Source of the DNA: JAKFWF01 sp963750535 | Lineage (GTDB): Bacteria > Pseudomonadota > Alphaproteobacteria > Rhizobiales > Hyphomicrobiaceae | Reading direction: 5' to 3' | NCBI GenBank assembly: GCA_963750535.1 | Contig: CAVVRF010000047.1 | Span: 62,001-126,000, forward strand | DNA length: 64,000 nucleotides | In this document: positions 29,310 to 39,266 of the stretch, one piece after another | Layout of the letters: each line of letters begins with the position of its first letter | Position numbering within the stretch: position 1 is the stretch's first letter | The notes under the pieces: model-generated | The model's database searches: none | Told to the model about the DNA's origin: nothing | The model's input: the letters and a program-made list of their open reading frames with translations, nothing else | Translations under genes and position numbers: made by a program

Positions 29310-29942
29310 TCAGGCCGCAACTCCATTGGGCGTTTGAACCACCGTCGCAAGCGAGCTGTGCGAGCCGACGGTGCCGAACTTGATCGCGCCCGAAGAGCGG
29401 ATGGTGGCGGAGGCGACCTCGGCCGAGTGGTGCTCGAAGCCCTCGGGCATCAGCACCTGGATGCGATGAGGCGCGCCAGTGACCGGGTTCTTGATCGGCT
29501 CGACCTCGGTCTCCAGCACGTCGCCGGCGACGAGGCGGGCCGTGCGCCCGTCCTTGTTGAAAGAGAACTCGAATGGGACGAACAGCGGATCATGCATGGT
29601 CGTCACGATCAGGCTGAAGATGTGAAACAGCGTGCCCTCGGCCGAGTTCTTGCCGGACAGGATCTCGAACAGGGCGGTGCGCTGTTCAGGCGTCGCGCGC
29701 TCGTCGATCATCGCCTGCATCGCGCCGTTGCCTTCGTGCAGCGCGCCGGGGAAGTCGACGGTGGCGGCGAACATCAATCCATCGAGCCTGGTTGCCTCGA
29801 AATGCCCCTTGGTGATGCGCATGCCGACCAGTCCCTTGCAGGACCCGTAAGTGGGCAGTGCATTGAAATCGCAGGGGCAGCCGAAGGCGCAATTGCAGTT
29901 CTTGATCCACTCGCCTTCGAGACGCCAGTCGGACGTGGCCAT
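29310..29942 (-). CDS. DUF1326 domain-containing protein
   Basis: 210 residues from ATG 29942 (MATSDWRLEGEWIKNCNCAF). The N-terminal cysteines in NCNCAFGCPCDFNALPTYGSC are the family hallmark; the remainder is a beta-rich domain. There is no signal peptide. Function is unknown, and it forms a pair with DUF2182. The cysteine cluster could bind metal. The longer open frame to 31412 runs inside ilvD and is rejected. Confidence 0.87.
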   Translation of the reverse strand: MATSDWRLEGEWIKNCNCAFGCPCDFNALPTYGSCKGLVGMRITKGHFEATRLDGLMFAATVDFPGALHEGNGAMQAMIDERATPEQRTALFEILSGKNSAEGTLFHIFSLIVTTMHDPLFVPFEFSFNKDGRTARLVAGDVLETEVEPIKNPVTGAPHRIQVLMPEGFEHHSAEVASATIRSSGAIKFGTVGSHSSLATVVQTPNGVAA

Positions 29943-30121
29943 GACCGTTCTCCCTGATTGGTGGACTGCTGCTGTCGGCCGGTTCGTGCTCCGAGATCCA
30001 ACGGTGCGCCAATATAGCCGAGGCCGGGCGTACAGCACAGCCCGTGAACCGGCCATGCGGCGGCCGGCCCATCGCTGGGCGGGACCGCCACTATCTCGGA
30101 TATCGCTCGGCCCCGGGTGCT

Positions 30122-31975
30122 CTAGCCGCGCCGCAGGCCGGTGACGTCCCGCACCGCGCCGCGCGCCGCGCTGGTGGTCAGTGCGGCATAGGCCTTGAGC
30201 GCGGTCGACACCTTGCGCTGGCGGCCGACCGGCTGCCAGGCGGCGGCGCCCTTTGCCTCCATCGCCGCTCGGCGCCGCGCCAGCTCGTCCTCGGCGACCG
30301 CCAACCGGATGCCGCGCCCGGGAATATCGATCTCGATCGTATCGCCATCCTGCACGAGCCCGATCAGGCCGCCTTCCGCGGCTTCCGGCGACACGTGGCC
30401 GATCGACAGGCCCGAGGTGCCACCGGAGAAGCGGCCGTCGGTGACGAGCGCGCAGGCTTTGCCGAGGCCCTTCGACTTGAGGTAGCTCGTCGGGTAGAGC
30501 ATCTCCTGCATGCCGGGGCCGCCGCGGGGGCCCTCGTAGCGGATCACGACGACATCGCCGGCGGCGACCTGGCCGCCGAGGATACCTGCCACCGCCGCGT
30601 CCTGGCTCTCGAAAATGCGCGCCGGGCCGGTGAATTTCAGGATCGCGGCATCGACGCCGGCGGTCTTCACGATGCAGCCGTCGACGGCGAGATTGCCGTA
30701 CAGCACGGCAAGGCCGCCGTCCTTGCTGAACGCGTGCCCGACATCGCGGATCACACCGTTGGCGCGGTCGACGTCGAGCTCGTCGAAGCGCTTGCTCTGG
30801 CTGAAGGCCTCGATCGACGGCACGTTGCCGGGTGCAGCCTTGAAGAAGGTGCGCGCGGTCTCGCTGCCGGTGCGCCGGATGTCCCAGCGGTCGAGCGCCT
30901 CGCCAAGCGAGCCGGCATGGACCGAGCCCGCGTCCCTGTGAATGAGCCCGCCGCGGTCGAGCTCGCCCAGGATCGCCAGGATGCCGCCGGCGCGGTGCAC
31001 GTCCTCGACATGCACGTCGGGCACCGATGGGGCGACCTTGCACAACACCGGCACGCGCCGCGACAGCCGGTCGATATCGCGCATCGTGAAATCGAGCTCG
31101 GCCTCGTGCGCGGCAGCGAGCAGGTGCAACACGGTGTTGGTCGAGCCGCCCATGGCGATGTCGAGGGTCATCGCGTTCTCGAACGCCTTGAACCCGGCGA
31201 TGGCGCGCGGCAGCACCGATGCGTCGTTCTGCTCGTAGTAGCGGCGGGCGAGGTCGACAACGAGATGGCCGGCTTCGACGAACAGTCGCTTGCGGTCGGC
31301 GTGGGTGGCGACGATCGTGCCATTGCCGGGCAGCGCCAGGCCAAGCGCCTCGGTGAGGCAGTTCATCGAGTTGGCGGTGAACATGCCCGAGCACGAGCCG
31401 CAGGTGGGGCACGCCGAGCGCTCGATCACCGCGACGTCGGCCTCGCTTACCTTGTCGTCGGCGGCCGCGACCATGGCATCGACAAGATCGACGGCGTGTT
31501 TCTTCCCCTTCAGCGTGACCTTGCCGGCCTCCATCGGCCCGCCCGACACGAACACTACCGGCACGTTGAGCCGCAGCGCCGCCATCAGCATGCCGGGCGT
31601 GATCTTGTCGCAGTTCGAGATGCAGACGAGCGCGTCGGCACAGTGGGCATTCACCATGTACTCGACGGCGTCGGCGATGATCTCGCGTGAGGGCAGGCTG
31701 TAGAGCATGCCGTCATGACCCATGGCGATGCCGTCGTCGACCGCGATGGTGTTGAACTCCTTGGCGACGCCGCCCGCCTTCTCGATCTCGCGGGCGACCA
31801 GCTGGCCGAGGTCCTTGAGGTGAACGTGGCCGGGCACGAACTGGGTGAACGAATTGGCGATGGCGATGATCGGCTTGCCGAAATCGCCGTCCTTCATGCC
31901 GGTGGCGCGCCACAGGCCGCGGGCGCCTGCCATGTTGCGGCCGTGGGTCGACGTTCTCGATCGGTACTGTGGCAT
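30122..31975 (-). CDS. ilvD: Dihydroxy-acid dehydratase
   Basis: 617 residues, full length, starting MPQYRSRTSTHGRNMAGARG. Fe-S cysteines appear in CISNCDKITPGML and ACPTCGSCSGMFTANSMNC, and the C-terminal active-site region has LVTDGRFSGGTSGLSIGHVSPEA. The enzyme dehydrates 2,3-dihydroxy-isovalerate and -methylvalerate to 2-oxo acids in valine and isoleucine synthesis. It appears to be a single-gene unit. The short + frames over this stretch are shadows. Confidence 0.97.
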   Translation of the reverse strand: MPQYRSRTSTHGRNMAGARGLWRATGMKDGDFGKPIIAIANSFTQFVPGHVHLKDLGQLVAREIEKAGGVAKEFNTIAVDDGIAMGHDGMLYSLPSREIIADAVEYMVNAHCADALVCISNCDKITPGMLMAALRLNVPVVFVSGGPMEAGKVTLKGKKHAVDLVDAMVAAADDKVSEADVAVIERSACPTCGSCSGMFTANSMNCLTEALGLALPGNGTIVATHADRKRLFVEAGHLVVDLARRYYEQNDASVLPRAIAGFKAFENAMTLDIAMGGSTNTVLHLLAAAHEAELDFTMRDIDRLSRRVPVLCKVAPSVPDVHVEDVHRAGGILAILGELDRGGLIHRDAGSVHAGSLGEALDRWDIRRTGSETARTFFKAAPGNVPSIEAFSQSKRFDELDVDRANGVIRDVGHAFSKDGGLAVLYGNLAVDGCIVKTAGVDAAILKFTGPARIFESQDAAVAGILGGQVAAGDVVVIRYEGPRGGPGMQEMLYPTSYLKSKGLGKACALVTDGRFSGGTSGLSIGHVSPEAAEGGLIGLVQDGDTIEIDIPGRGIRLAVAEDELARRRAAMEAKGAAAWQPVGRQRKVSTALKAYAALTTSAARGAVRDVTGLRRG

Positions 31976-32019
31976 TGTCGCTTTTTCCTCGAGTTTGCTC
32001 GTATCGTTGATTGAGTGTC

Positions 32020-32385
32020 TCAGGCGGCCGGCGGGCGCTGGCCGTTCGGGCCGTACTGCAGGACTTTCACGCTCTGGAGTGTCACCAGGCCGCTGCCGAT
32101 CATGTCGTCGATTGCCGCCAGGAAGGCGTTGATCTTGTCCTCCGCGTCGACGATGTCGATGACGATCGGCAGGTCCTCGGACAAGCGCAGGATCTTGGCG
32201 GTGTGGATCCGGCTCGAGTGCCCGAACCCCATCGGTCCGCGCAGGACGGTGGCGCCGGCAAGGTGCATCTCGCGGGCCTTGAGCACGATCGCTTCGTAGA
32301 GCGGCCTCGGGCCGAACTTCTCGTCCTCGCCGAAGTAGATGCGCAGCAGGATGGCGTCGCGGGGGATCTGCATGGTCACACCCAT
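32020..32385 (-). CDS. DUF190 family protein
   Basis: 121 residues beginning MGVTMQIPRDAILLRIYFGE, with the family features LYEAIVLKAREMHLAGATVL, GPMGFG and LPIVIDIVDAEDKINAFL. DUF190 proteins have a ferredoxin-like, PII-like fold and often accompany CrcB fluoride channels. It overlaps crcB by ten bases and is read after it. Regulatory partnership with CrcB is likely but unproven. Confidence 0.88.
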   Translation of the reverse strand: MGVTMQIPRDAILLRIYFGEDEKFGPRPLYEAIVLKAREMHLAGATVLRGPMGFGHSSRIHTAKILRLSEDLPIVIDIVDAEDKINAFLAAIDDMIGSGLVTLQSVKVLQYGPNGQRPPAA

Positions 32386-32774
32386 TTCATCGCGTTGAGG
32401 CTACTGGCGGCGGCATGGCCAAGCCATATCGCGATCAGGCACAAAGCGACCGAGGCGACGATGTTGGCGCCGGCGTAGAGCCATTGGCCTTCATGGAGCA
32501 GGTTGAGCGTTTGCAGGCTGAATGAGGAGAATGTCGTATAGCCGCCGCAGATCCCGACCATGACGAACTGGCGGGTCACGGTGCCGACCAGCAGCCGTCC
32601 GTCGGGGCCGGTGACGGCGGCGAAGAAGCCGATCACGAGCGAGCCGAGGACGTTGACGATGAGCGTGCCCCAGGGAAACGACTTGCCGAACAGGCGAGCC
32701 GCCACGCCCGAGCACCAGTAGCGAGCGACGCTGCCGAATGCGCCTCCGATCGCGATCCACAGGTAGCTCTGCAT
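32376..32774 (-). CDS. crcB: Fluoride ion channel CrcB (Fluc)
   Basis: 132 residues with four membrane helices. Family motifs are GGAFGSVARYWCSG, FPWGTLIVNVLGS (the conserved Asn of the pore) and GGYTTFSSFSLQT. Fluc channels export toxic fluoride as dual-topology dimers. ATG 32774 is chosen because the upstream extension to 32876 is low-complexity Arg/Ala with no family match. I looked for a fluoride riboswitch in front of it and did not find a complete one. Confidence 0.92.
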   Translation of the reverse strand: MQSYLWIAIGGAFGSVARYWCSGVAARLFGKSFPWGTLIVNVLGSLVIGFFAAVTGPDGRLLVGTVTRQFVMVGICGGYTTFSSFSLQTLNLLHEGQWLYAGANIVASVALCLIAIWLGHAAASSLNAMKWV

Positions 32775-32901
32775 TGGCCTCTCGTATCCGGCAGTGCGGC
32801 CGGCGGACGCCGGGCAGACGCTGTTATTGCGCCGGGCCCGCGCTGCGTCTACCCCTCGGGAGCGGGGGCGTGCCATCCCGGCGCCGCTGATCGGGATCGG
32901 G

Positions 32902-33724
32902 TCAAGTGGTGCGGGGACGCGGCAGCTCGATCGGCAGGAAATCGATGCCGGTGCGCTGCACGGGCTGCGGATAGAGCTTCATGAGCCCCATGATCTCGCT
33001 CGGCATCCCGACCACCACGGGAAGTCCGAGCTCGCGCGCCTCGGTCGCCGTCAGCGCATAGTCGTGCGTCCAGTGGCCGCCTGCGAGCTTGTCGGCGAGC
33101 TGCTCGGCCTTCGACAGCTCCAACTGTGGTGTCAGCAACTCGACGGCGCCGCGCTTGACTTGGGCCAGCGCCTTCTCGCTGACATCGGCCAGCACGAGCG
33201 TCAGGTCGAACACCTCCGCGATCGGTTTCGAGTTCCCTCGCCTTGACAATGCTGGCCGCCGGCAGGCCGGCGATCTGCGGGTCGATCGGGCCGAGGACGG
33301 AGAACTCCCCGAGCACGATCTCGTCGGCGGCAAGCGCGATGAGCGTTCCGCCGGACATGGCGTACACTGGTACGAACACCGTTGCTTTCGCCGGGTGGGA
33401 CTCGATGGCGCGCGCGATCTGCATGGCGGCGAGGACCAGTCCGCCGGGCGTATGCAGCACGAGATCGATGGGCGTCTCCGGTGGCGTCTCCTTGATGGCG
33501 GCGATGATGGTCTGGGCATCCTCGAGATCGATGTGGCGGGCGACCGCGAAGCCGAACAGGCTTCGCTTCTCCTGCCGGTGGATCATCGTGATGACGCGGG
33601 TGCCACGCTTCTTTTCTATCGCGCTGATGGCCTGCAGGCGCTGATAGGCGAACCAGCGCCCCATGAGCAGGGGCTGCAAGGCCAGCACGACGAATACGAT
33701 CCACATCAACGACGAAAAGTCCAT
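32902..33724 (-). CDS. Membrane-anchored Clp-fold (SDH-type) serine protease (frameshift near 33229)
   Basis: The first frame begins MDFSSLMWIVFVVLALQPLL (one membrane helix) and has the ClpP/SppA-like fold: PIDLVLHTPGGLVLAAMQIA, PVYAMSGGTLIALAADEIVL (nucleophile Ser in the SGG motif) and VLGPIDPQI. One extra base near 33229 breaks it; the second frame continues with KPIAEVFDLTLVLADVSEKA and ends at 32902. The joined protein is about 273 residues, normal for SDH-family Clp-fold membrane proteases, which act on membrane or secreted proteins. It is divergent from the MFS transporter. Confidence 0.8.
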
Positions 33725-34017
33725 GGGACACCTCGGTTCGGGCTCATCCAAGACACCAATTCAGGTGCGGTCGGACCGGGGAAACTGGTCTCGGGCCGCG
33801 GCAGCGACGCGATTGTAGAGCCGCTTCAGATGCTTGGAACACAGAATTCGACCGGCGGGACGTCGATCGCTCGCGAATCCTCATTCGGTCGGCATATAGT
33901 CGCTCTTCGCCACTCGCCGCTTTGGCGAAGGAGCAGGGGGCCGGCTGCTCGCAGCCATCGTCGCGGGCTCGGCTGGCGCCGGTCATCATGGCCCCGGCAG
34001 GGATGGAAGGAGCAGGC

Positions 34018-35250
34018 ATGGCTTGGTCCGGAGGAGTGACCGACGGTATCAAGCGAGTTCCAGCCGGGGTGTGGACACTCGGCTTCGTATCGATGCTGAT
34101 GGACATTTCCTCGGAGATGATTCATGCGCTGCTGCCGATCTACATGGTGACCGTCCTTGGAACGTCGGCATTGGCGGTCGGCATCATCGAGGGCATTGCG
34201 GAAGCGACCGCCGCCATTACAAAGATCTTCTCCGGCGCGCTGTCGGACTGGCTCGGGCGCCGCAAGGGCGTCGCCGCTCTCGGCTATGGCCTTGCTGCTT
34301 TCACCAAACCCATCTTTCCGCTGGCGCCAAGCCTCGGCTGGCTGATCGCGGCCCGTTTCATCGACCGGATCGGCAAGGGCATCCGCGGAGCGCCGCGGGA
34401 CGCGCTGATTGCCGATCTTGCCGACCCCGACGCCCGGGGCGCGAGCTTTGGCCTGCGGCAGTCGCTCGACACGATCGGGGCGTTTCTCGGACCGCTGTTG
34501 GCCATTCTCCTGATGCTGATGACGGCCAATAGCTTCACGATCGTATTCTGGATCGCCGTCATTCCCGCATTCATGTCGCTTCTCCTTATCGTCTTCTTTG
34601 TTCACGAGCCTGAGCGTCCGGCCGAGCTTCGCACCGTGCAGTCGCCGCTGAGCCGCGGTGAGCTCGCTCGCCTTGGAGTCCGCTTCCGGTGGATCGTAGC
34701 ACTTGCCGCCGTCTTCACTCTCGCCCGCTTCAGCGAGGCGTTCCTGGTGCTGCGGGCGCAGTCGGTCGGCTTGTCGGCGGCGCTCGTTCCCGCGGTGCTC
34801 GTCCTGATGAACATCGCCTATGCGCTGGCTGCCTATCCGGCCGGTGTCCTCTCCGACCAGATCGACCGCCGCACGATCCTCGTCGCTGGGCTCGCCATTC
34901 TCGTCGTTGCTGACCTGGTGCTGGCCTACTCCACGACGATCACCGGCATCGGAATCGGGGTGGTGCTCTGGGGGCTGCACATGGGGTTGACCCAGGGACT
35001 GCTGGCGACACTTGTGGCGGACGCTGTACCTGCCGAGCTGCGGGGCACCGCCTATGGTGTGTTCAACCTCGTGTCGGGGCTGGCGCTGCTCGCCGCAAGC
35101 GTGATCGCCGGCGGCCTGTGGGATGCCTTCGGTCCGAAGGGGACTTTCGTTGCCGGCGCGATCTTCGCGGCGTTCGCCCTGGCCGGCCTCATGATGGCGC
35201 GACGCCTCGGCGTGCCGGCCCCGCAAGATCGATCGGGAAAAATGCGGTAA
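34018..35250 (+). CDS. MFS transporter
   Basis: 410 residues with twelve predicted helices. The loop 2-3 signature is SGALSDWLGRRKGVAALGYG and the later repeat has AAYPAGVLSDQIDRRTILVA. The ATG at 34018 is chosen because GGAAGGAG lies six bases upstream; three earlier in-frame ATGs give a charged, non-hydrophobic leader. The substrate cannot be told from sequence. It stands alone. Confidence 0.87.
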   Translation: MAWSGGVTDGIKRVPAGVWTLGFVSMLMDISSEMIHALLPIYMVTVLGTSALAVGIIEGIAEATAAITKIFSGALSDWLGRRKGVAALGYGLAAFTKPIFPLAPSLGWLIAARFIDRIGKGIRGAPRDALIADLADPDARGASFGLRQSLDTIGAFLGPLLAILLMLMTANSFTIVFWIAVIPAFMSLLLIVFFVHEPERPAELRTVQSPLSRGELARLGVRFRWIVALAAVFTLARFSEAFLVLRAQSVGLSAALVPAVLVLMNIAYALAAYPAGVLSDQIDRRTILVAGLAILVVADLVLAYSTTITGIGIGVVLWGLHMGLTQGLLATLVADAVPAELRGTAYGVFNLVSGLALLAASVIAGGLWDAFGPKGTFVAGAIFAAFALAGLMMARRLGVPAPQDRSGKMR

Positions 35251-35358
35251 GGACGGCGGGACAGATGGTCCAGGCACGCAAGGCCGCGCTTGCCGCACTT
35301 GCCGGCAGTGACGATGGCGCGGGCGTCGGCCGAGCCGCATCGCCTCCTCGATTGAACC

Positions 35359-35374
35359 TGTCAAATCGCTGACA
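35359..35374. promoter_or_regulatory. TGTCA-N6-TGACA palindrome, possible CRP/FNR-family operator
   Basis: TGTCA-AATCGC-TGACA is a perfect 5-6-5 inverted repeat 70-85 bases before ATG 35444 of the cytochrome b561 operon. The spacing is that of CRP/FNR-superfamily sites, and the half-site resembles those read by CooA-type or DNR-type regulators. A role in oxygen- or NO-dependent control is inference. Confidence 0.4.
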
Positions 35375-35443
35375 ACGACTGCCAGCCTCCCGTCATCGGC
35401 GACCTGCTAGCTGCTCTGCGATGACGACGCGGAGGGTTCAATC

Positions 35444-36606
35444 ATGCTGATCGAGGCGCACGCAACCGTCGAACGCGCGGGAGCGCTCGAGGCCGCGCCG
35501 GATCGTGGTGTGGGACATGGGCGTTCGAGCCTTTCACTGGCTGCTGCTGGCCTCGGTCGCCGGCGCGCTGGCGACAGGATTTCTCGACGGCAAGCGGCTG
35601 CTCGATCTCCACGTGATCCTGGGAACGGGCATCGCGGCCCTGATCCTGCTGCGCGTGATCTGGGGCTTTACCGGCTCGACCTACGCGCGCTTCGCAAGCT
35701 TCGTGTGCGGGCCGCGCGAAATGTTCGCCCACGCGCGCGACCTCGTCCGCCGCCGGGCGGCGCATCATGTCGGTCACAATCCGGTCGGCACCATGATGAT
35801 CCTGACGCTGCTCACCGTGCTGGCCATGCTCATCGCAACGGGCGTCGTCGCGCTCGGCGGGGTGGTCAAGGAAGGCCCGCTCGCCGCCTTCACGACCTAT
35901 GCGAGCGGGCGCACGGCGAAGGAGATCCACGAGGCGCTAGCCTTCGGTCTGCTCGGCCTCATCGCCATGCACGTGAGCCGGTGTCGTCGTGGAAAGCCTG
36001 CGCACGCGCGAAAACCTGGTGCGCGCCATGCTGACGGGGGTGAAGCGCGAGCGGCCCAATGCCATCGTCGCGGCTCCGGCCCGTGACCGGCCGATGCTGG
36101 CGGCGGGCTTGGGTGCGGGTGTGCTTCTGCTCATGGCAGGCGGAGTGGCCTCCCTCGCGCAGCTGCCGGCATCCGGCGTGCCGTCTGCCCAGCTCGATGC
36201 GATTTACGCCAACGAGTGCAATGCCTGCCACTCGGTGCATCATCCAAGCCTTGCGCCGGCCGCGACCTGGACCGCCATCATGGCCGGCCTCTCCGATCAT
36301 TTCGGCGAGAACGCGAGCCTCGATGCCGGCACGACCGCCGCCCTGACGACCTACCTCATATCCAATTCCGCCGAGCACTGGGACACCAGCGCCGCCAACC
36401 GGCTGCGCAGCGCCAGCAGCGCCGAGCCGCTGCGGATCACCGCGACCGCCGGCTGGCGGCGTCTGCATCGCAGCGTTCCGGATCAGGCCTTCGCGCTCAA
36501 GCCCGTCGGCGGAAAGGCCAACTGCACGAACTGCCATGGCGACGCCGAGACCGGGCGCTTTGCCCCGCGCGCCATCGCCATTCCAGAGGAGAGAGCGACA
36601 CCATGA
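35444..36606 (+). CDS. Cytochrome b561 fused to dihaem cytochrome c domain (two frameshifts)
   Basis: ATG 35444 follows a strong GGAGGG site. One extra C near 35499 and another near 35978 split the gene; the joined frames give about 386 residues. The first half is a four-helix cytochrome b561-like domain with haem-ligand His in RAFHWLLLASV, LLDLHVILG, EIHEALAFG and IAMHV. After a further membrane helix comes a periplasmic DHC-type domain with ECNACHSVHHPS and NCTNCHGDAE, two haem c sites. It should pass electrons from the quinol pool to SHP and DHC, encoded just downstream. The stop overlaps the next ATG. Confidence 0.8.
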
Positions 36607-37034
36607 ACAGAACGAACATGATCGGATTGGTGCTGGCCGTGGTCTTGACCGGCACCACTGCCGCGGCGCTGGCCGCCGTCAGTCCGGCACAGAAGGCGGT
36701 CCAGGACAAGTACGCGGCGCTGGCCCGCGCAGCCGATCCGGCCTTCAAGGAATTCTCGGCCGCGCGCGGCGAGGTGTTCTTCCAGGGGCGCCACGCGGGC
36801 GGCAAGGCCGAGACCCCGTCGTGCACGACATGCCACACGAGCAATCCGAGGAAGCCCGGGCAAACACGCGCCGGCAAGGAGATCGCACCGATGGCGGCAT
36901 CCGCGAACCCGAAGCGCTTCACAGACCCGGCCGACGTCGAGAAATGGTTCAAGCGCAATTGCAGCGATGTTCTCGGCCGTGACTGTTCGGCCGCCGAGAA
37001 GGGCGACGTGCTCGCCTACCTGCTCGGCCTGTGA
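36603..37034 (+). CDS. SHP-type monohaem cytochrome c (DUF1924)
   Basis: 143 residues with a signal (MNRTNMIGLVLAVVLTGTTA, ending LAAVS) and one haem site, SCTTCHTSNPRKPGQT. The rest (NPKRFTDPADVEKWFKRNCS, GRDCSAAEKGDVLAYLL) matches the DUF1924/SHP family. It includes a likely C-terminal disulfide between two cysteines. The Rhodobacter sphaeroides relative is a small oxygen- and NO-binding haem protein reduced by DHC. It overlaps the b561-DHC stop by four bases. Confidence 0.88.
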   Translation: MNRTNMIGLVLAVVLTGTTAAALAAVSPAQKAVQDKYAALARAADPAFKEFSAARGEVFFQGRHAGGKAETPSCTTCHTSNPRKPGQTRAGKEIAPMAASANPKRFTDPADVEKWFKRNCSDVLGRDCSAAEKGDVLAYLLGL

Positions 37035-37067
37035 TCCTGGAACAATCGAACAAGAGGACTGAAAGCC

Positions 37068-37559
37068 ATGAAGACAGCTGTACAGCGCGCCGTGCCGCTG
37101 GCCGCCGCCCTGCTCGCATGCGCCATTGCCACGCCGTCGCAAGCCGACGGCCACGGCGTCGCGCCGGTGAAGGATCCGATCGTCGCGAAGGAGTGCAGCG
37201 CCTGCCACATGATTTATCCGGCGGGGCTGTTGCCGGCGCGGTCCTGGCAGAGGCTGATGGGCGGCCTCAACGACCACTTCGGCGACAACGCCGAGCTCGA
37301 TGACGCAACCCGCCAGCGCATAACCGACTATCTGGCCGCGAACGCCGCCGATGCTCGGGGTGGCGGCGGAAAAGGCATGCGCGAGCTCCCTGACAACGCT
37401 GTTCCGCTCAGGATCAGCGAGATGCCGTGGTTCCTGCGCAAGCACGGCAAGAAGGGTCGCGTCGCGCCTGATACGCTCAAGCGCCGCGGTGCGAATTCGG
37501 CCTCGGACTGCAAGGCCTGTCACCAGGGCGCCGAGCAGGGCCTGTTCGACGACGATTAA
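37068..37559 (+). CDS. Dihaem cytochrome c (DHC)
   Basis: 163 residues with a signal ending PSQADG near residue 27 and two haem sites: ECSACHMIYPAGLLPARSW and DCKACHQGAEQG. The WQRLMGGLNDHFGDNAELD segment is typical of the DHC family and recurs in the b561 fusion upstream, so the two are paralogues. DHC is the electron donor to SHP in characterised systems. It is 33 bases after SHP and is the last gene of the operon. Confidence 0.9.
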   Translation: MKTAVQRAVPLAAALLACAIATPSQADGHGVAPVKDPIVAKECSACHMIYPAGLLPARSWQRLMGGLNDHFGDNAELDDATRQRITDYLAANAADARGGGGKGMRELPDNAVPLRISEMPWFLRKHGKKGRVAPDTLKRRGANSASDCKACHQGAEQGLFDDD

Positions 37560-37615
37560 GCCGGCCGTGATGGGAAGCCCACGTCGACACCGCAATGCAT
37601 CCCGTCCGCCGCTCG

Positions 37616-39266
37616 TCAGCGGCTGCGCTTCCTGTCTTGCCCGCGATGGGCAGGCGCAGCGGATTGCCAGCTCCTGATCTCTTGAAGCAGCTCCGTCGGC
37701 TTGCTGCGCAGAATATCGAGGCGCCCGTTGAATACGAGGCCCGCGGCGGCGTCGATCGAGATCACGTCGCCCTCGGCAACCCGTTGCATTCCGAACGTGC
37801 CGTGCCCGCCGGACCCGTCGATCGCCAGGCCGCCGCAGGCGACGATGCAGGGTTTGCCGAGCTGTCGCGCCACCACCGCGGCGTGAGACGTGCGCGCGCC
37901 CTCGATGGTAACGAGCCCGGCCGCCTCCGCCAATGCGGCGACATCCGCGGTCTCGGCGGTTTGGCGCACCAGGATCACGGAACCCTTCGAGCGCTTGAGA
38001 TAGGCAACGCGCTCCGGATCGAAGACGACGGCGCCGACCGCCACCCCGATACTGGCCGATGTCCCCGTTGCAAGCGGCACCGTTCCCGCGGCGAGCTGCA
38101 GCCTGGTCTCCTCGACCTCGTCGAGATCGAGTGCCGCCAATGTCGCCAGCGCTTCCGCTGGGGAGATGATCTTTTCGGCTACCAGATCCCGCGCAATCTG
38201 GAGAGCCGCCAGCGGCGTGCGCTTGCCCGCGCGGGCCTGGAGCAGCAGCAAGCGGCCTTCCTCCACCGTGAACTCGAAGTCCTGCATGTCTCTAAATTCG
38301 CGCTCGAGGACCGCCTTTGCCGCGACAAGCGCCTGGTGCGCCCGCGGCGCCCGGCGCTCGAGATCGTCGAGCCCCGACGCGCGATGCCGCCCGGCGACGA
38401 CGTCCTCGCCTTGCGCATTGGCGAGAAAGTCGACGTAGACCTCGTTGCGGCCGTTGGCGGGATTGCGGGTGAAGCCGACGCCCGCACCCGAGTTCGGTCC
38501 GAGATTGCCGAACACCATGGCCTGGACGGTGACGGCGGTGCCGAGGCTTTCCGGGATGCCGTTGAGCTGTCGGTAGCTCTTGGCCCGCTCGCTCGACCAG
38601 GATCTGAATACCGCTTCGATTGCCGACCGGATCTGCGCCGCCGGTTCGTCTGGAAATGCCTGGCCCACCTCGCTGTCGAAGACTGCCTCGAATGCCTCGG
38701 ACAGTTCCCTGAGTTCGGACGTCGCCAAGCTCATCGAGCTGGGCGGCGCCGGCCATGGCAAGGGCACTAGCGACCTTGCCGCCGAAGCGGGATGGGCAAA
38801 TGCCGTGCACGACCTCTCCGAATTGCTGCACCAGTCGCCGGCGGCAGTCCTGGGCGAGACGCGGATTGCCGGTCATTCGAACGAGACCGCTGACTGCTGC
38901 GTCGTTCAAGCCGACGTTGAGCACCGTCTCCATCATGCCCGGCATCGACACCGCGGCCCCCGATCGGACGGAAACCAGAAGCGGGCGCCTCGCATCGCCG
39001 AACTGGCGGCCGGTCAGGCTGCCGAGGCGGTCGAGCTCGCGCGCCAGGGCCGTGTCGAGGCCGCACAGCGCTGGCTTTCCGTGCGCCAGATAGTTCCGGC
39101 AGAATTCGGCGGAGATGACGAAACCCGGCGGCACAGGCAGACCGCGCAGGCCCATTCGCATCAGATTATGCGCCTTGGAGCCGACGATCTCCTTTCCTGG
39201 CAGCTCGGACGCCGAGCCCGGGAAAGGGATCTGGAAGATGTAGCTTTCGATCCCCTTGTTAGGCAT
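37616..39266 (-). CDS. PPDK/PEP-synthase-like protein without the C-terminal barrel (frameshift near 38722)
   Basis: ATG 39266 opens MPNKGIESYIFQIPFPGSAS. The first frame holds the ATP-grasp entry of pyruvate phosphate dikinase (VGSKAHNLMRMGLRGLPVPP; SVRSGAAVSMPGMMETVLNV). After a one-base shift near 38722 the second frame continues RELSEAFEAVFDSEVGQAFP, GVGFTRNPANGRNEVYVDFL and the swivelling phosphohistidine motif GARTSHAAVVARQLGKPCIV. The joined length is about 550 residues; normal PPDK has about 880. The PEP/pyruvate-binding barrel is absent, so a complete dikinase reaction cannot occur here. It may transfer phosphate to a partner, perhaps the adjacent protein. The start overlaps the upstream stop (TGATG). 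Confidence 0.78.

Noticed and set aside
32775..32900. Fluoride riboswitch upstream of crcB
   Set aside because: A GGGATGGCACGCCCCC-like stretch recalls the 5' half of the motif, but I find no matching 3' half (CTGATG... with the P1 partner).
33826..35364. 512-codon minus-strand open frame opposite the MFS transporter
   Set aside because: The + frame has twelve helices, MFS motifs and a strong ribosome binding site; the minus frame is Arg/Gln/His-rich shadow sequence.
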